In this document: positions 8,311 to 15,513 of the stretch, piece after piece
Position numbering within the stretch: position 1 is the first letter of the stretch
Layout: the number at the start of each line of letters is the position of its first letter
Source of the DNA: an uncultured Bacteroidota bacterium
Lineage (GTDB): Bacteria > Bacteroidota > Bacteroidia > Bacteroidales > CAIWKO01
DNA: 16,856 nucleotides
NCBI GenBank assembly: GCA_937934705.1
Contig: CALGYY010000297.1
Span: forward strand, 1 to 16,856
Direction: 5' to 3'
The notes under the pieces: generated by a model
The model's input: only the letters and a program-made list of their open reading frames with translations
Database searches by the model: none
Told to the model about the DNA's origin: nothing
Program-made: the position numbers and the translations under genes

Positions 8311-8341
8311 CAAATCTACATATTCCAGCGGGATCAGGCAA
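8311..8341 (-). promoter_or_regulatory. Bacteroidetes-type promoter of the SDR gene
   Basis: On the minus strand, TAGATTTG (8318-8311) matches TAnnTTTG, with TTG (8341-8339) exactly 20 nt upstream as a -33 element. The -7 box ends 15 nt before the ATG, giving a leader of roughly 10 nt. It supports the 8295 start and excludes longer versions of the protein. Confidence 0.65.
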
Positions 8342-8394
8342 GAACAGGAAAGTGTTTCAGGATCCAGCGGCAATCGCAGCAGGCGATGTCAATG

Positions 8395-9678
8395 TTATTT
8401 CTGCTGTTCTTTCATATGCTTCACCTGCAGCTCAGGCAGAGAGGTGATCAGGGCCCAGGTGATCAGAATGGAACAGGCCAGCAGGAACATGAACACGGTA
8501 TGCGTTCCAAGGAAGTCGGCGATCAGTCCGAACAGGGCAGAGGCCAGGAACAGGAGCAGAAAAGTCACGAAATTGGAATATGCCAGCATATCCGACTGCT
8601 TCCGTCCTTCAACACGCGCCTGAATACTGGCACTGAGCGGCACCATAAAAACCCCGCTGAAGGCTGCTGTGAGGAAGATGAGAACGGTGAAGAACACCAC
8701 ATTCTGCGGATTAAAAAGAGTGAGGACCGCCAGGCTGAGCGCCATTCCGAATCCGCCCACGGGAGTGAGTATCAGCATGACCTTCCCCCTAGAGAGAAGT
8801 CCCGCGAGAAAACTGCCCAGTCCGATCCCGACCAGGGCAATGGTCATCACGATGCTCATACCGGTATAAGACATCCCCAGTGTTTCGGGACAGTGTACAA
8901 AAAGGTTCATCTGAAGTACGGCATCCATCATCCAGAACATAGCGAGTCCGAGCACGATCAGGTTCATTTTCCCGTAGTTTTTTGCCCAGCGGTAAGAATT
9001 GATCAGGAAGCGGACAGGGTTTATGCTTTCACGATTGCCGTGCAGGGGCTCCCCCTCCTCTGCTTTTAATGTGAGTACCACAAAAAAATTGAGCAGCGCA
9101 CTGCCGCACATCACTGCCACAAGGGCCGTGAAGCTGTAATGGTCTGCGATAAGGGATGCGGCAAAGGGACCCAGGATGTTTCCGAAAAAGGTTAGCATCT
9201 CAAGGGTTCCGGTTCCAAAGGAGATCCCTTTTACCCCGCCGATATCCCGGATCAGTCCATATTTCGACGGACCATAAATGGCTGATGTAAAGCCGATCAG
9301 GAACATGCAGACGAGGACCACCGGAAGGCTGTGGATCCAGAATCCGAAGCAGGCCAGCAGGTACACCGGAAACTGCACGATGCGGATATAAAGAATCACT
9401 TTCCGCTTGAGCATCACTTTGGCCAGTCGGCCGGCCAGGGGTGAAAAGAAGATATAGGAGACAAAAAAAAGTGCTGAGGTCATTGAAACGATGAGGGAGT
9501 GATTGTCCTCACCTGCAGCCATCCAGTTGACCCCGATGGTGATAATCAGAAGTTTGAGGTAATTGGCTCCGAAAACCCCGAGAAAAGTCGTGGCAAAAAG
9601 AGGAAGCCATCTGAGGCCCGGTCCGGGTGTTGGATTCGCATTCACACGGCAAAGAAAAGCATAATTCCGCTTACCCAT
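8395..9678 (-). CDS. MFS transporter, LplT-like (lysophospholipid transporter family)
   Basis: A 427-residue inner-membrane protein of the major facilitator superfamily with about 12 hydrophobic segments. The first (PLFATTFLGVFGANYLKLLIIT) and the signature IYGPSKYGLIRDI followed by GTLEMLTFFGNILGP resemble the LplT branch. LplT flips lysophospholipids inward, and in many bacteria is linked or fused to the acyltransferase/acyl-ACP synthetase Aas. Here no acyltransferase is adjacent, so the substrate assignment is only a family-level inference. A basic loop after the third helix (RLAKVMLKRKVILY) matches the usual MFS cytoplasmic loop. I used the ATG at 9678; a GTG seven codons upstream is possible. 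I found no -7 match upstream of it. The upstream neighbour is the repeat-rich intergenic region. Confidence 0.85.
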   Translation of the reverse strand: MGKRNYAFLCRVNANPTPGPGLRWLPLFATTFLGVFGANYLKLLIITIGVNWMAAGEDNHSLIVSMTSALFFVSYIFFSPLAGRLAKVMLKRKVILYIRIVQFPVYLLACFGFWIHSLPVVLVCMFLIGFTSAIYGPSKYGLIRDIGGVKGISFGTGTLEMLTFFGNILGPFAASLIADHYSFTALVAVMCGSALLNFFVVLTLKAEEGEPLHGNRESINPVRFLINSYRWAKNYGKMNLIVLGLAMFWMMDAVLQMNLFVHCPETLGMSYTGMSIVMTIALVGIGLGSFLAGLLSRGKVMLILTPVGGFGMALSLAVLTLFNPQNVVFFTVLIFLTAAFSGVFMVPLSASIQARVEGRKQSDMLAYSNFVTFLLLFLASALFGLIADFLGTHTVFMFLLACSILITWALITSLPELQVKHMKEQQK

Positions 9679-9724
9679 CCAATCCAACGCTTCTCTCACC
9701 CGTCACCCGGTTACCCGGTCAATA

Positions 9725-9756
9725 CGATATTCGATATTGGATATTCGATATTCGAT
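9725..9756. repeat. CGATATT 7-bp degenerate tandem array
   Basis: A short array of CGATATT/GGATATT units (32 nt, period 7) at the left of the intergenic repeat cluster. Its AT-rich core differs sharply from the GC-rich array 7 nt further on. Confidence 0.8.
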
Positions 9757-9762
9757 TTTGGG

Positions 9763-9818
9763 GGTCGGAGTATCGGAGTATCGGAGTATCGGCGTGTCGG
9801 GGTATCGGGGTGTCGGGG
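9763..9818. repeat. 8-bp TATCGGAG-type tandem array
   Basis: Seven contiguous 8-nt units: GGTCGGAG, TATCGGAG twice, TATCGGCG, TGTCGGGG, TATCGGGG, TGTCGGGG. The drift from GGAG to GGGG along the array suggests stepwise slippage plus point mutation. Confidence 0.85.
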
Positions 9819-9990
9819 TCGGGTGACCCTGCGGCGCGTCCCCGGGTTTCTGCTTATAGGACTGACACTGCACGCGCCGGAAAACGCCAGAGCCGCCCCA
9901 TATTCTATTGATTTGCCGCCCCTTCGGGGCTGATTCAGTCAGTAGTCAGCGGCAATCACCCATCAGTGAGTTTCGCCACCCCCATACATC

Positions 9991-10055
9991 ATCACTCCGT
10001 CACCTCCGTCACCTTCGTCACCTTCGTCACTTCCTCACTTCATCACTTCCTCACC
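9991..10055. repeat. 8/9-bp CAC-TTCGT-type tandem array
   Basis: Starting after ATCACTCCGT, three 9-nt units (CACCTCCGT, then CACCTTCGT twice) are followed by three 8-nt units (CACTTCCT, CACTTCAT, CACTTCCT) and a final CACCCC. The strand is strongly pyrimidine-biased. It ends 13 nt before the ABC gene promoter element. Confidence 0.85.
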
Positions 10056-10068
10056 CCATTTATATTCA

Positions 10069-10076
10069 TATATTTG
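10069..10076 (+). promoter_or_regulatory. Bacteroidetes-type -7 promoter element of the ABC unit
   Basis: TATATTTG matches TAnnTTTG and is identical to the box before the adhesin gene. The expected start is near 10081-10084, giving an 85-nt leader, long compared with the other genes here. No clear -33 TTG is seen at 19-21 nt; the tandem array occupies that position. Confidence 0.55.
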
Positions 10077-10097
10077 TTCTTCGGAAAAACGATTAAC

Positions 10098-10127
10098 ATG
10101 AGCAGCCATTCAAATGCAAAGATCTGA
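10098..10127 (+). other. Possible nine-codon upstream reading frame in the ABC leader
   Basis: An ATG at 10098 opens a frame MSSHSNAKI ending in TGA at 10125-10127, wholly inside the predicted leader and 40 nt before the ABC ATG. It may be a chance frame; a role in translational control is speculative. Confidence 0.2.
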
Positions 10128-10167
10128 ATATCAGGCATACCTAAGAAATTCACTGAAATCATAAAAT

Positions 10168-11367
10168 ATGGAGTCATACTTTAAATCGCGCATGCAGGAG
10201 ATCAGTCACCTGCTCGACAATGAAGACCTCAACAGGGCCGGCATTCGGATACTTGATCTGGTATACGATCTGGGGTATCCTTACGAAGTCAGGATGCGGG
10301 CCCAGGAACTCAGGTTGCGTTACAACCAGGCCAAAGAGCTGGGCAAGAAAAGCATTGATGATCCGCATCTTACTGATGAGTACCGGCAGTTTGTCAGCTC
10401 CCTTCCGCAGGAAGGGGCTGTGCTGAACGCCCCGGAGAAAAAGCTCATCGCCTCCGCCGAGGGGATCAGCAAACAGTTCAGGACCCGCATGCGTACCTTC
10501 ACCCTCGAAGCGCTGAACCTTGAAATGAATCAGGGCAGCATCATCGGTGTGGTGGGTGAAAACGGCAACGGCAAGACCACCCTGCTGAGGATGATTGCCG
10601 GTGATCTGGCCTGCGACACCGGAAAGGTACTGTATTATTTCGACCGGCAGGCCTGCGACGACTGGGCTGTCAACAAATACCACATTGCCTTTGTTCAGCA
10701 GCGCACCGAGCGGTTTCACGGACAGGTTTACGAGAACCTTTCTTTCATGGCGGCCATCAAGGGTATTCACGGACAAAGGAACCGGGAAATGACGGAATTC
10801 GTTCTGCACCGCATGGGGCTGAGCAACTTTGCAGCACACAGCTGGGCGCAGCTTTCGAGCGGTTACCGTCTCCGCTTCGAGATCGCCCGTGCCCTGGTAT
10901 GGGATCCTTCCATCCTCATCCTGGATGAACCCCTGGCCAATCTCGACCTCCAGGCCCAGGAACAGATGCTCAACGATCTGAGGAACCTGGCGGACTCCCC
11001 CCGCAACCCCATGAGTATCATCATCAGCTCCCAGCAATTGTACGAGGTGGAAGCTGTTTCAGACCAGATCATCTTTTTGAAGAACGGCCGGGCTGTTTAC
11101 AACGGAACCCTGGCGGATTTCAGGAATATGCAAACGCTGCGGACCTTTGAGCTCAACGGACGCTTCACCATTGAGAAACTGATGGAGATTTTCAGCGACT
11201 GGAAAGAGGTCCGCATTGAAAACGGCATCTCCGCCATGCTGCTCACCTGTCCCAATCAGTATAGTCAGCAGGACCTGCTGAAAAAACTGGTCGACAACCA
11301 GATGGAAATTGAATACCTGCGCGACATCACAGGTTCAACCAAACAATTGTTCAACGATAAATTCTGA
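10168..11367 (+). CDS. ABC transporter-type ATPase with N-terminal helical extension
   Basis: A 399-residue protein with one ABC ATPase domain. Walker A is GENGNGKTT (residues 130-138, lysine 136), with a Q-loop-like FVQQRTE. The ABC signature is degenerate, LSSGY at 229-233, and Walker B is ILILDEP with D253/E254 (catalytic glutamate). IIISSQQL occupies the H-loop position, where the usual switch histidine appears replaced by glutamine. Ahead of the nucleotide-binding domain lies an extension of about 95 residues (SYFKSRMQEISHLLDNEDLNRAG..., helix-rich, not part of the standard fold). After the domain come another 70 residues. The gene starts an operon: its stop codon is 4 nt before the start of an eight-helix membrane protein, its likely partner. 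It is not GldA-like in length. The substrate is unknown; a role in membrane or envelope transport is inferred from the neighbour alone. Confidence 0.9.
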   Translation: MESYFKSRMQEISHLLDNEDLNRAGIRILDLVYDLGYPYEVRMRAQELRLRYNQAKELGKKSIDDPHLTDEYRQFVSSLPQEGAVLNAPEKKLIASAEGISKQFRTRMRTFTLEALNLEMNQGSIIGVVGENGNGKTTLLRMIAGDLACDTGKVLYYFDRQACDDWAVNKYHIAFVQQRTERFHGQVYENLSFMAAIKGIHGQRNREMTEFVLHRMGLSNFAAHSWAQLSSGYRLRFEIARALVWDPSILILDEPLANLDLQAQEQMLNDLRNLADSPRNPMSIIISSQQLYEVEAVSDQIIFLKNGRAVYNGTLADFRNMQTLRTFELNGRFTIEKLMEIFSDWKEVRIENGISAMLLTCPNQYSQQDLLKKLVDNQMEIEYLRDITGSTKQLFNDKF

Positions 11368-11371
11368 AGCC

Positions 11372-12316
11372 ATGAAAATCATACTCCGTTTAGCCCCAGC
11401 ATTTCTTAAACGTTTCGACGATTCGCTGCGCATGAATGCTCCCTGGTTCTGGGCAACGCGCTTCCATATCAATATTTACCTCGGCATCATCCTCCTGTCT
11501 CTCGTGGTTTTGCTCGCGGCCCTGATGCCTCTGGGAAATACCGACCTGATCGGACTGCCGGAGAATACCCGTCTGATCAACCTGCTGTTCTTTCCTGTGG
11601 TCGCCTGGCTTATCCTTTCATTCAGGCAATTGTCGCTGTACAATGTCGACAAATCACACGGTGAACAGGGTACCTACCGCGAATTCCTGGTCCTTCTGAT
11701 TTACTTCCTGACCTTTCTGCTGCCTCTCGCCATGCCTGCCATCGCCACATCCATCATCGAATACCGGATCGGCAGCCATCTCTGGTTCGGCGGTGTAAGC
11801 TGGAAATTTGCCATCATCGCCGCTTTCGGACTGGCAGTGCTCTTCAGCATCTATAAGCAGGTGAAAGCCGCGCACTTTTTCCTGAATTTTGCCGTGATGG
11901 GCGGCCTGATGTTCGTGCTGGGGCTGCTCTCCCTCGTGTTCATGGAGGAGAAAGTATTTATCCACGGACTGATGGTTTTCATCATCGCCATCCTGATCTT
12001 CGTGCTGGTGATGCTGCGCTCACCGCGCTATCACGGACTGATGGTCCAGGGCGTGGTTTTTCTCAACACCGTGGTTCCGGTGATCGGACTCATTCTCTGG
12101 TTTTATGCCGACTTCGGCCTCGACCTGGTGGATACCCCGGTTTTTGACTTCAGCAATCTGGCCCGTGAAGGTGAGGAATTCAGTCCCTTCAACCGCAGCT
12201 ATTTTGATTTTACTGACATCCTCCTCTGGGGCGGGTTCATCCTGCACCTTTTCCTTTGGAACAGTCTTTTCAAGATCATTTACCACCGGACATGGAATCT
12301 TCCGAAAGCGAAATAA
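11372..12316 (+). CDS. Eight-helix integral membrane protein, likely partner of the ABC ATPase
   Basis: Not recognised as a known family. The 314-residue product has about eight hydrophobic segments (residues 36-54, 68-88, 104-128, 146-161, 168-191, 195-215, 224-246, 283-304). A cytoplasmic-looking amphipathic N-terminus (RLAPAFLKRFDDSLRMNAPWFWATRFHIN) precedes them. An acidic, polar loop (residues 250-282, DTPVFDFSNLAREGEEFSPF) lies between the last two helices. There is no obvious EAA loop of an importer permease and no ABC-2 permease pattern that I can point to. I chose the ATG at 11372 because it gives a 4-nt gap from the ATPase stop; an earlier in-frame start would overlap the ATPase by 59 nt. 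The tight spacing implies co-translation and probably physical pairing, but this is an inference. Confidence 0.85.
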   Translation: MKIILRLAPAFLKRFDDSLRMNAPWFWATRFHINIYLGIILLSLVVLLAALMPLGNTDLIGLPENTRLINLLFFPVVAWLILSFRQLSLYNVDKSHGEQGTYREFLVLLIYFLTFLLPLAMPAIATSIIEYRIGSHLWFGGVSWKFAIIAAFGLAVLFSIYKQVKAAHFFLNFAVMGGLMFVLGLLSLVFMEEKVFIHGLMVFIIAILIFVLVMLRSPRYHGLMVQGVVFLNTVVPVIGLILWFYADFGLDLVDTPVFDFSNLAREGEEFSPFNRSYFDFTDILLWGGFILHLFLWNSLFKIIYHRTWNLPKAK

Positions 12317-12337
12317 CCGATCAATGAACATGCAGGC

Positions 12338-13114
12338 ATGAAATCAAACCCGTCAGAAATCTGGAAACTTTACGGCCAGGCGCTAACCCGGATTCTGGGT
12401 GAAGCCCCCGAATATGAAGAACACCGGAGCAATCAGGGAATTCTTATACTGAGTGGTGAGATGGTGGCCGACCTGAATTATGCGCTTATCGATTCAGGCG
12501 CTGACAGTGCAGAATTTCTTACAGAAGCAATAAACATCGTCAAAAACAGAAAACTCCCCCTGATTGTGATCCTGACTCAGGCTGCGGCTGCAGAGCTAAA
12601 TCCGCTCGCCGGCAGGCTTGGTTTGCAAAGCGGAGGACAACTCCCGCTGATGCAGAATATTCCTGAAGGGATAATCTCCACAAGCGGTGATTTCGAGATC
12701 AGAAAGGTTAGCTGTCCTGATGAACTGGACGCTGTCAGCGAACTGGAGGCCCGTGCTTTTGAAATGCCGCGGGAGGCTGTTGCCAGGGTTAATCAACAGA
12801 CAGTATTGCAACGTAAGGATATTAGTTTCTATATCGCGCTGGATAATGGAATTCCTGTAAGCACAGTACAGGCTACGCGAAGCGAGAACATATGCGGCAT
12901 CTGGTCGATGGCCACCCCTCCTGAACATCAGGGGAAGGGTGCCGGACGGGCATTACTTGCCTCCGCACTGAACGATCAGATCAGAAACGGGACAGACTGG
13001 TTTTACCTGATGGCCACGCTGGCCGGGCAGAAACTTTACGAAAGTCTTGGGTTTCGCACCATCGATACGGCCAGCTTGTGGGTTTCAGGACATTCCTCGC
13101 AAGCCCGAAGCTGA
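12338..13114 (+). CDS. GNAT family N-acetyltransferase with degenerate N-terminal half
   Basis: A 258-residue protein, about twice the length of one GNAT domain. The C-terminal half (from about residue 118, FEIRKVSCPDELDAV) is a GNAT domain. It has the acetyl-CoA pyrophosphate-binding motif A at 190-205 (SMATPPEHQGKGAGRALL, core QGKGAG at 198-203) and motif B with YESLGF at 234-239. The N-terminal half (GILILSGEMVADLNYALI, then LPLIVILTQAAAAEL) lacks these motifs. It may be a degenerate second acetyltransferase domain, an arrangement known in tandem GNAT proteins. The acceptor substrate cannot be read. It lies 21 nt after the membrane-protein gene, with no terminator between, and is the last gene before the shared terminator at 13124-13161. 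Confidence 0.88.
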   Translation: MKSNPSEIWKLYGQALTRILGEAPEYEEHRSNQGILILSGEMVADLNYALIDSGADSAEFLTEAINIVKNRKLPLIVILTQAAAAELNPLAGRLGLQSGGQLPLMQNIPEGIISTSGDFEIRKVSCPDELDAVSELEARAFEMPREAVARVNQQTVLQRKDISFYIALDNGIPVSTVQATRSENICGIWSMATPPEHQGKGAGRALLASALNDQIRNGTDWFYLMATLAGQKLYESLGFRTIDTASLWVSGHSSQARS

Positions 13115-13123
13115 GCCAGTACC

Positions 13124-13161
13124 AAAAAAAAGAAGCTCCCCGAAGGAAGCTTCTTTTTTTG
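13124..13161. terminator. Bidirectional rho-independent terminator between convergent genes
   Basis: A 13-bp stem (AAAAAAAGAAGCT at 13125-13137, AGCTTCTTTTTTT at 13148-13160) with a short CCCCGAAGGA loop. A-tracts and T-tracts on both sides let it act on both strands. It follows the GNAT stop by about 10 nt and lies about 60 nt beyond the stop of the opposing secreted-protein gene. Confidence 0.9.
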
Positions 13162-13219
13162 TTCTGCAGAGGTTCTGCAGTACGGATCTGCTTTCAGCGG
13201 ACCATATGCAGCATCTTCA

Positions 13220-15208
13220 TTAACGGGCAATCATGAACTTCACTGTTTGCGTCCCGCTGCCGGTCTGAATCTGCACAAAGTACAAACCTTCGGCAAGTGC
13301 GCTGACATCCATGGTGCATGTTCTGCTATTCCCGGCAGCGACCTCACTCAGAAGTTGTCCCTGCAATCCCAGAATTCTTACACTGAGGGCTCCGCTTTCG
13401 GGAAGTTCCACCACCAGGCGGTTGCCGGCAGGATTGGGATAGACTGAAAAATCAATCTTTTCAGCAGTATGAATTCCGGTCGGATCGCTTTCGGTTTTGA
13501 AAACGGGCCGGATGAAGCGTGCGGTCTGAATATTCGACACCGTCCAGCCACCGCTTGGGGTGTAGAAGAAATTCATGCCTGTGATCCAGTATTGAGTTGA
13601 CTGCGCAAGATTCGCTCCCGCCGTTGTACCTTCATAGCATCCGAAGGAGTAAGTGCCTGCTGCCAGGGGTACAGGATTTCCGAATTCAAGGAAATAAACG
13701 GTATCTGTTCCGATAATCACTGTATCACCGGTGGCGTATACTGAGGTGGGAATGCCTGCAGTGGTCTCAGCCACCACGGCAAAGGTGGTATCACCGCTGA
13801 CCGCGGTTTCAAGCTGTATCCATATCCCGGTAAGGGTATCATCCACAGTCAGGGTGTAATTGGCAACGGCATAGGCCCAGTCGGTGGAAGAAACCACGTA
13901 TGCGGTCCCATTAGGAATATTGTTGTCGCGGGCAAAGACAGAATCCGACACCTGGAAGCTGAAAGTCATGGTATCGTTGTCCGCAACTTCATCAGTCTGT
14001 GATAAGCCTGTATAAATCATCACACTGACTTCATATTCTCCGGTACCGTAAGAGGGGTTGAAGGCTGCGGTCACCAGGTCGGTCACCGAAAGTGGGGCCA
14101 GGTTAACAGCAGTCAGGATCTGGTTGTCGACTGAGGTACCATTATACAGGAAATCAACTTCGGCGTAAAGCGAGTCAATGTTCTGGGTACCGGTATTGGT
14201 GATTTCGATGGAGAAGGTTTCATCAAAAACCTGACGTTCGGGGATGATAGTGTACCCGCTTACGGGGGATACCATGGTAACCGCTGCATCTGTCAGATCT
14301 GCAGGTTCTTCAATATCATAAGCGAACAATCCGTTATTGGGGGTTCCCTGCACCACACCGATCAAAGCCACATTGCCGGGGCTGACGGTGTTACTCAGGA
14401 AGAGGCCGCCCGCGAGTCCGGAACTCAGGGAGAATGGGGTACTCAGGTCGGGAAACGCGTCATGATCCAGAAAGGTGGCGCCTGCGGGTAATTCAAGGCA
14501 TTTGATCTGCATGGTATTGGGTCCGCTCTGATCGAAGATCCAAAGATACGGGCCTCCCGGGGTCGTGCCGTCATAAGCCGCACCGTACATTCCGGTGAGA
14601 CCGTGCGTGGCTGCAGGGATGGCTGAAAGCGCACCACCGGCCATGCTGGCAGAAGAAATATCGGTAGCAAAATTACCCCACCAGAAGCCGCCTGCACCGC
14701 TGTTGAGTGTCGGATCGTAAGTGATCCAGCGGACATTACCGCCGAAGGTAATGTGCGGCGGTGCCAGGGTTTTGGTTGCCGGGTCGATCCTGTACACTGT
14801 TGTGGTATTGCATCCGGCGTAGAGGTAAGTGCCGTCGCTGGTAAAGGAGCGAACACCTGTCAGTCCGGGGACAATGAACTTGCTGATAAAAGCACCGGCG
14901 GAACTGAAGTTAATAATGGTATCCGACTGCCATTTCGAAACCCAGAATTCATTGTTGATAAAAGCCACGCCGGCACAGCCGACGCTTGTGGTCAGCGCGG
15001 TGATGTTGTAGGTAAACAGCACATCCCACAAGGCCTTGGAGGAAGCGGGTGCATTTCCGTAATCTTTCAGCCAGGGGCTGACGTCAGCATCAGAAGTCTG
15101 AACCGGTGCAAGCTGGACAGCAGTTTCCTGCGCATTCAGCATTGCGGGGGACAGCAAGGCGCAAAACGCGAATGCCAGTCCGGCGATCAGGGTCATTTTT
15201 TTTGTCAT
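13220..15208 (-). CDS. Secreted beta-rich protein with T9SS type A C-terminal sorting domain
   Basis: A 662-residue exported protein. The ATG at 15208 opens a signal peptide (MTKKMTLIAGLAFAFCALLS, cleavage after MLNA). Residues about 45-300 contain repeated strand patterns (FINNEFWVSKWQSDTIINF, SDGTYLYAGCNTTTVYRID, WGNFATDISSASMAGG, MYGAAYDGTTPGGPYLWIF) that suggest a beta-propeller. Residues about 306-424 (VSPVSGYTII..., FSIEITNTGTQNIDSLYAEVDF) look like a CARDB-type or related Ig-like adhesion domain. About 425-570 is another beta-rich domain without a recognised motif. From about 580, FSVYPNPAGNRLVVEL, VRILGLQGQLL, LAEGLYFVQIQTG and VKFMIAR identify the type A T9SS sorting domain. It runs opposite to the GNAT gene, with a shared terminator between them. 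The substrate or ligand is unknown; no catalytic residues are visible. Confidence 0.9.
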   Translation of the reverse strand: MTKKMTLIAGLAFAFCALLSPAMLNAQETAVQLAPVQTSDADVSPWLKDYGNAPASSKALWDVLFTYNITALTTSVGCAGVAFINNEFWVSKWQSDTIINFSSAGAFISKFIVPGLTGVRSFTSDGTYLYAGCNTTTVYRIDPATKTLAPPHITFGGNVRWITYDPTLNSGAGGFWWGNFATDISSASMAGGALSAIPAATHGLTGMYGAAYDGTTPGGPYLWIFDQSGPNTMQIKCLELPAGATFLDHDAFPDLSTPFSLSSGLAGGLFLSNTVSPGNVALIGVVQGTPNNGLFAYDIEEPADLTDAAVTMVSPVSGYTIIPERQVFDETFSIEITNTGTQNIDSLYAEVDFLYNGTSVDNQILTAVNLAPLSVTDLVTAAFNPSYGTGEYEVSVMIYTGLSQTDEVADNDTMTFSFQVSDSVFARDNNIPNGTAYVVSSTDWAYAVANYTLTVDDTLTGIWIQLETAVSGDTTFAVVAETTAGIPTSVYATGDTVIIGTDTVYFLEFGNPVPLAAGTYSFGCYEGTTAGANLAQSTQYWITGMNFFYTPSGGWTVSNIQTARFIRPVFKTESDPTGIHTAEKIDFSVYPNPAGNRLVVELPESGALSVRILGLQGQLLSEVAAGNSRTCTMDVSALAEGLYFVQIQTGSGTQTVKFMIAR

Positions 15209-15231
15209 GGATATAAGTTTGGTTTGAGGGG

Positions 15232-15239
15232 CAAAGGTA
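15232..15239 (-). promoter_or_regulatory. Bacteroidetes-type -7 promoter element of the secreted-protein gene
   Basis: On the minus strand, TACCTTTG matches TAnnTTTG and is identical to the box at 7385-7392. It ends 23 nt before the ATG at 15208, so the leader is about 20 nt. No TTG is found 20 nt further upstream. Confidence 0.55.
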
Positions 15240-15414
15240 AGCAAAGCATTCGATCTGAAACTATTATTCAGCAGATATACAGGGCAAGCAAGCTCACTAT
15301 CAGCAGGTGAAATAAATAACCTCTTTGCTTCATTATGAAATCCCGAATCATTAATGCTTCACGATTTGATACGACCAATAGAAAACATAGTGAGATACCG
15401 CCTCTTACATAATG

Positions 15415-15424
15415 TACTTAAGTA
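15415..15424. promoter_or_regulatory. TACTTAAGTA palindrome, candidate operator far upstream of the Fic gene
   Basis: A perfect 10-bp palindrome containing the CTTAAGTA box in both orientations (15417-15424 and 15422-15415). Directly to its left and overlapping its first two bases is a second dyad, TACAT-A-ATGTA (15406-15416). It lies 121 nt before the Fic ATG and shares its box with the inverted repeat at 15484-15513. Confidence 0.4.
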
Positions 15425-15483
15425 TCGCAAGTTGTAATTGCTGGTTTTGATAAAGGTTTTGGTACTTTAATAACGGGATCTCC

Positions 15484-15513
15484 TATTTAAGTTTTTGTGA
15501 TTTTTCTTAAATA
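15484..15513. promoter_or_regulatory. Inverted repeat overlapping the Fic promoter, candidate operator
   Basis: TATTTAAG (15484-15491) and its exact reverse complement CTTAAATA (15506-15513) are separated by 14 nt, with centres 22 bp apart (two helical turns). The right arm lies in the spacer between the -33 and -7 boxes of the Fic promoter, and the left arm abuts the -33 box, so a bound regulator would block polymerase. A related sequence, CTTTAATA, is at 15465-15472. Confidence 0.45.

Larger units (their letters stand above)
9679..10167. other. Gene-free, repeat-rich intergenic region
   Basis: This stretch of 489 nt separates the divergent MFS and ABC genes. It holds three unrelated short-period arrays (9725-9756, 9763-9818, 9991-10055), a small GCCCC-TTC-GGGGC hairpin at 9918-9930 with no T tract, and the ABC promoter at 10069-10076. 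Open frames across it translate the arrays into low-complexity peptides (SEYRSIGVSACRGIGVSG, LRHLRHLRHLRH) and are not credible genes. Confidence 0.8.

Noticed and set aside
8299..9069. Open frame of 256 codons on the plus strand
   Set aside because: It is antisense to the MFS gene. Its translation is rich in Q, H and E without any motif, while the minus strand gives clear membrane segments.
9918..9930. GCCCC-TTC-GGGGC hairpin as a terminator
   Set aside because: The stem is only 5 bp, there is no T tract, and no gene ends nearby.
9725..10055. Possible CRISPR array
   Set aside because: Periods are 7-9 bp without spacers, so these are simple tandem repeats.
9499..10096. Several plus-strand open frames across the intergenic region
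   Set aside because: They translate the tandem arrays into low-complexity peptides and overlap the start of the MFS gene.
10174..11037. Open frame of 287 codons on the minus strand
   Set aside because: It is antisense to the ABC ATPase, whose Walker motifs settle which strand is coding.
13161..13180. Direct repeat GTTCTGCAG, two copies 2 nt apart
   Set aside because: Too short and isolated to call an attachment site or operator.
14753..15310. Plus-strand frame of 185 codons
   Set aside because: It is antisense to the secreted-protein gene and covers its promoter. Its sequence is rich in G, Q and C with no recognisable domain.
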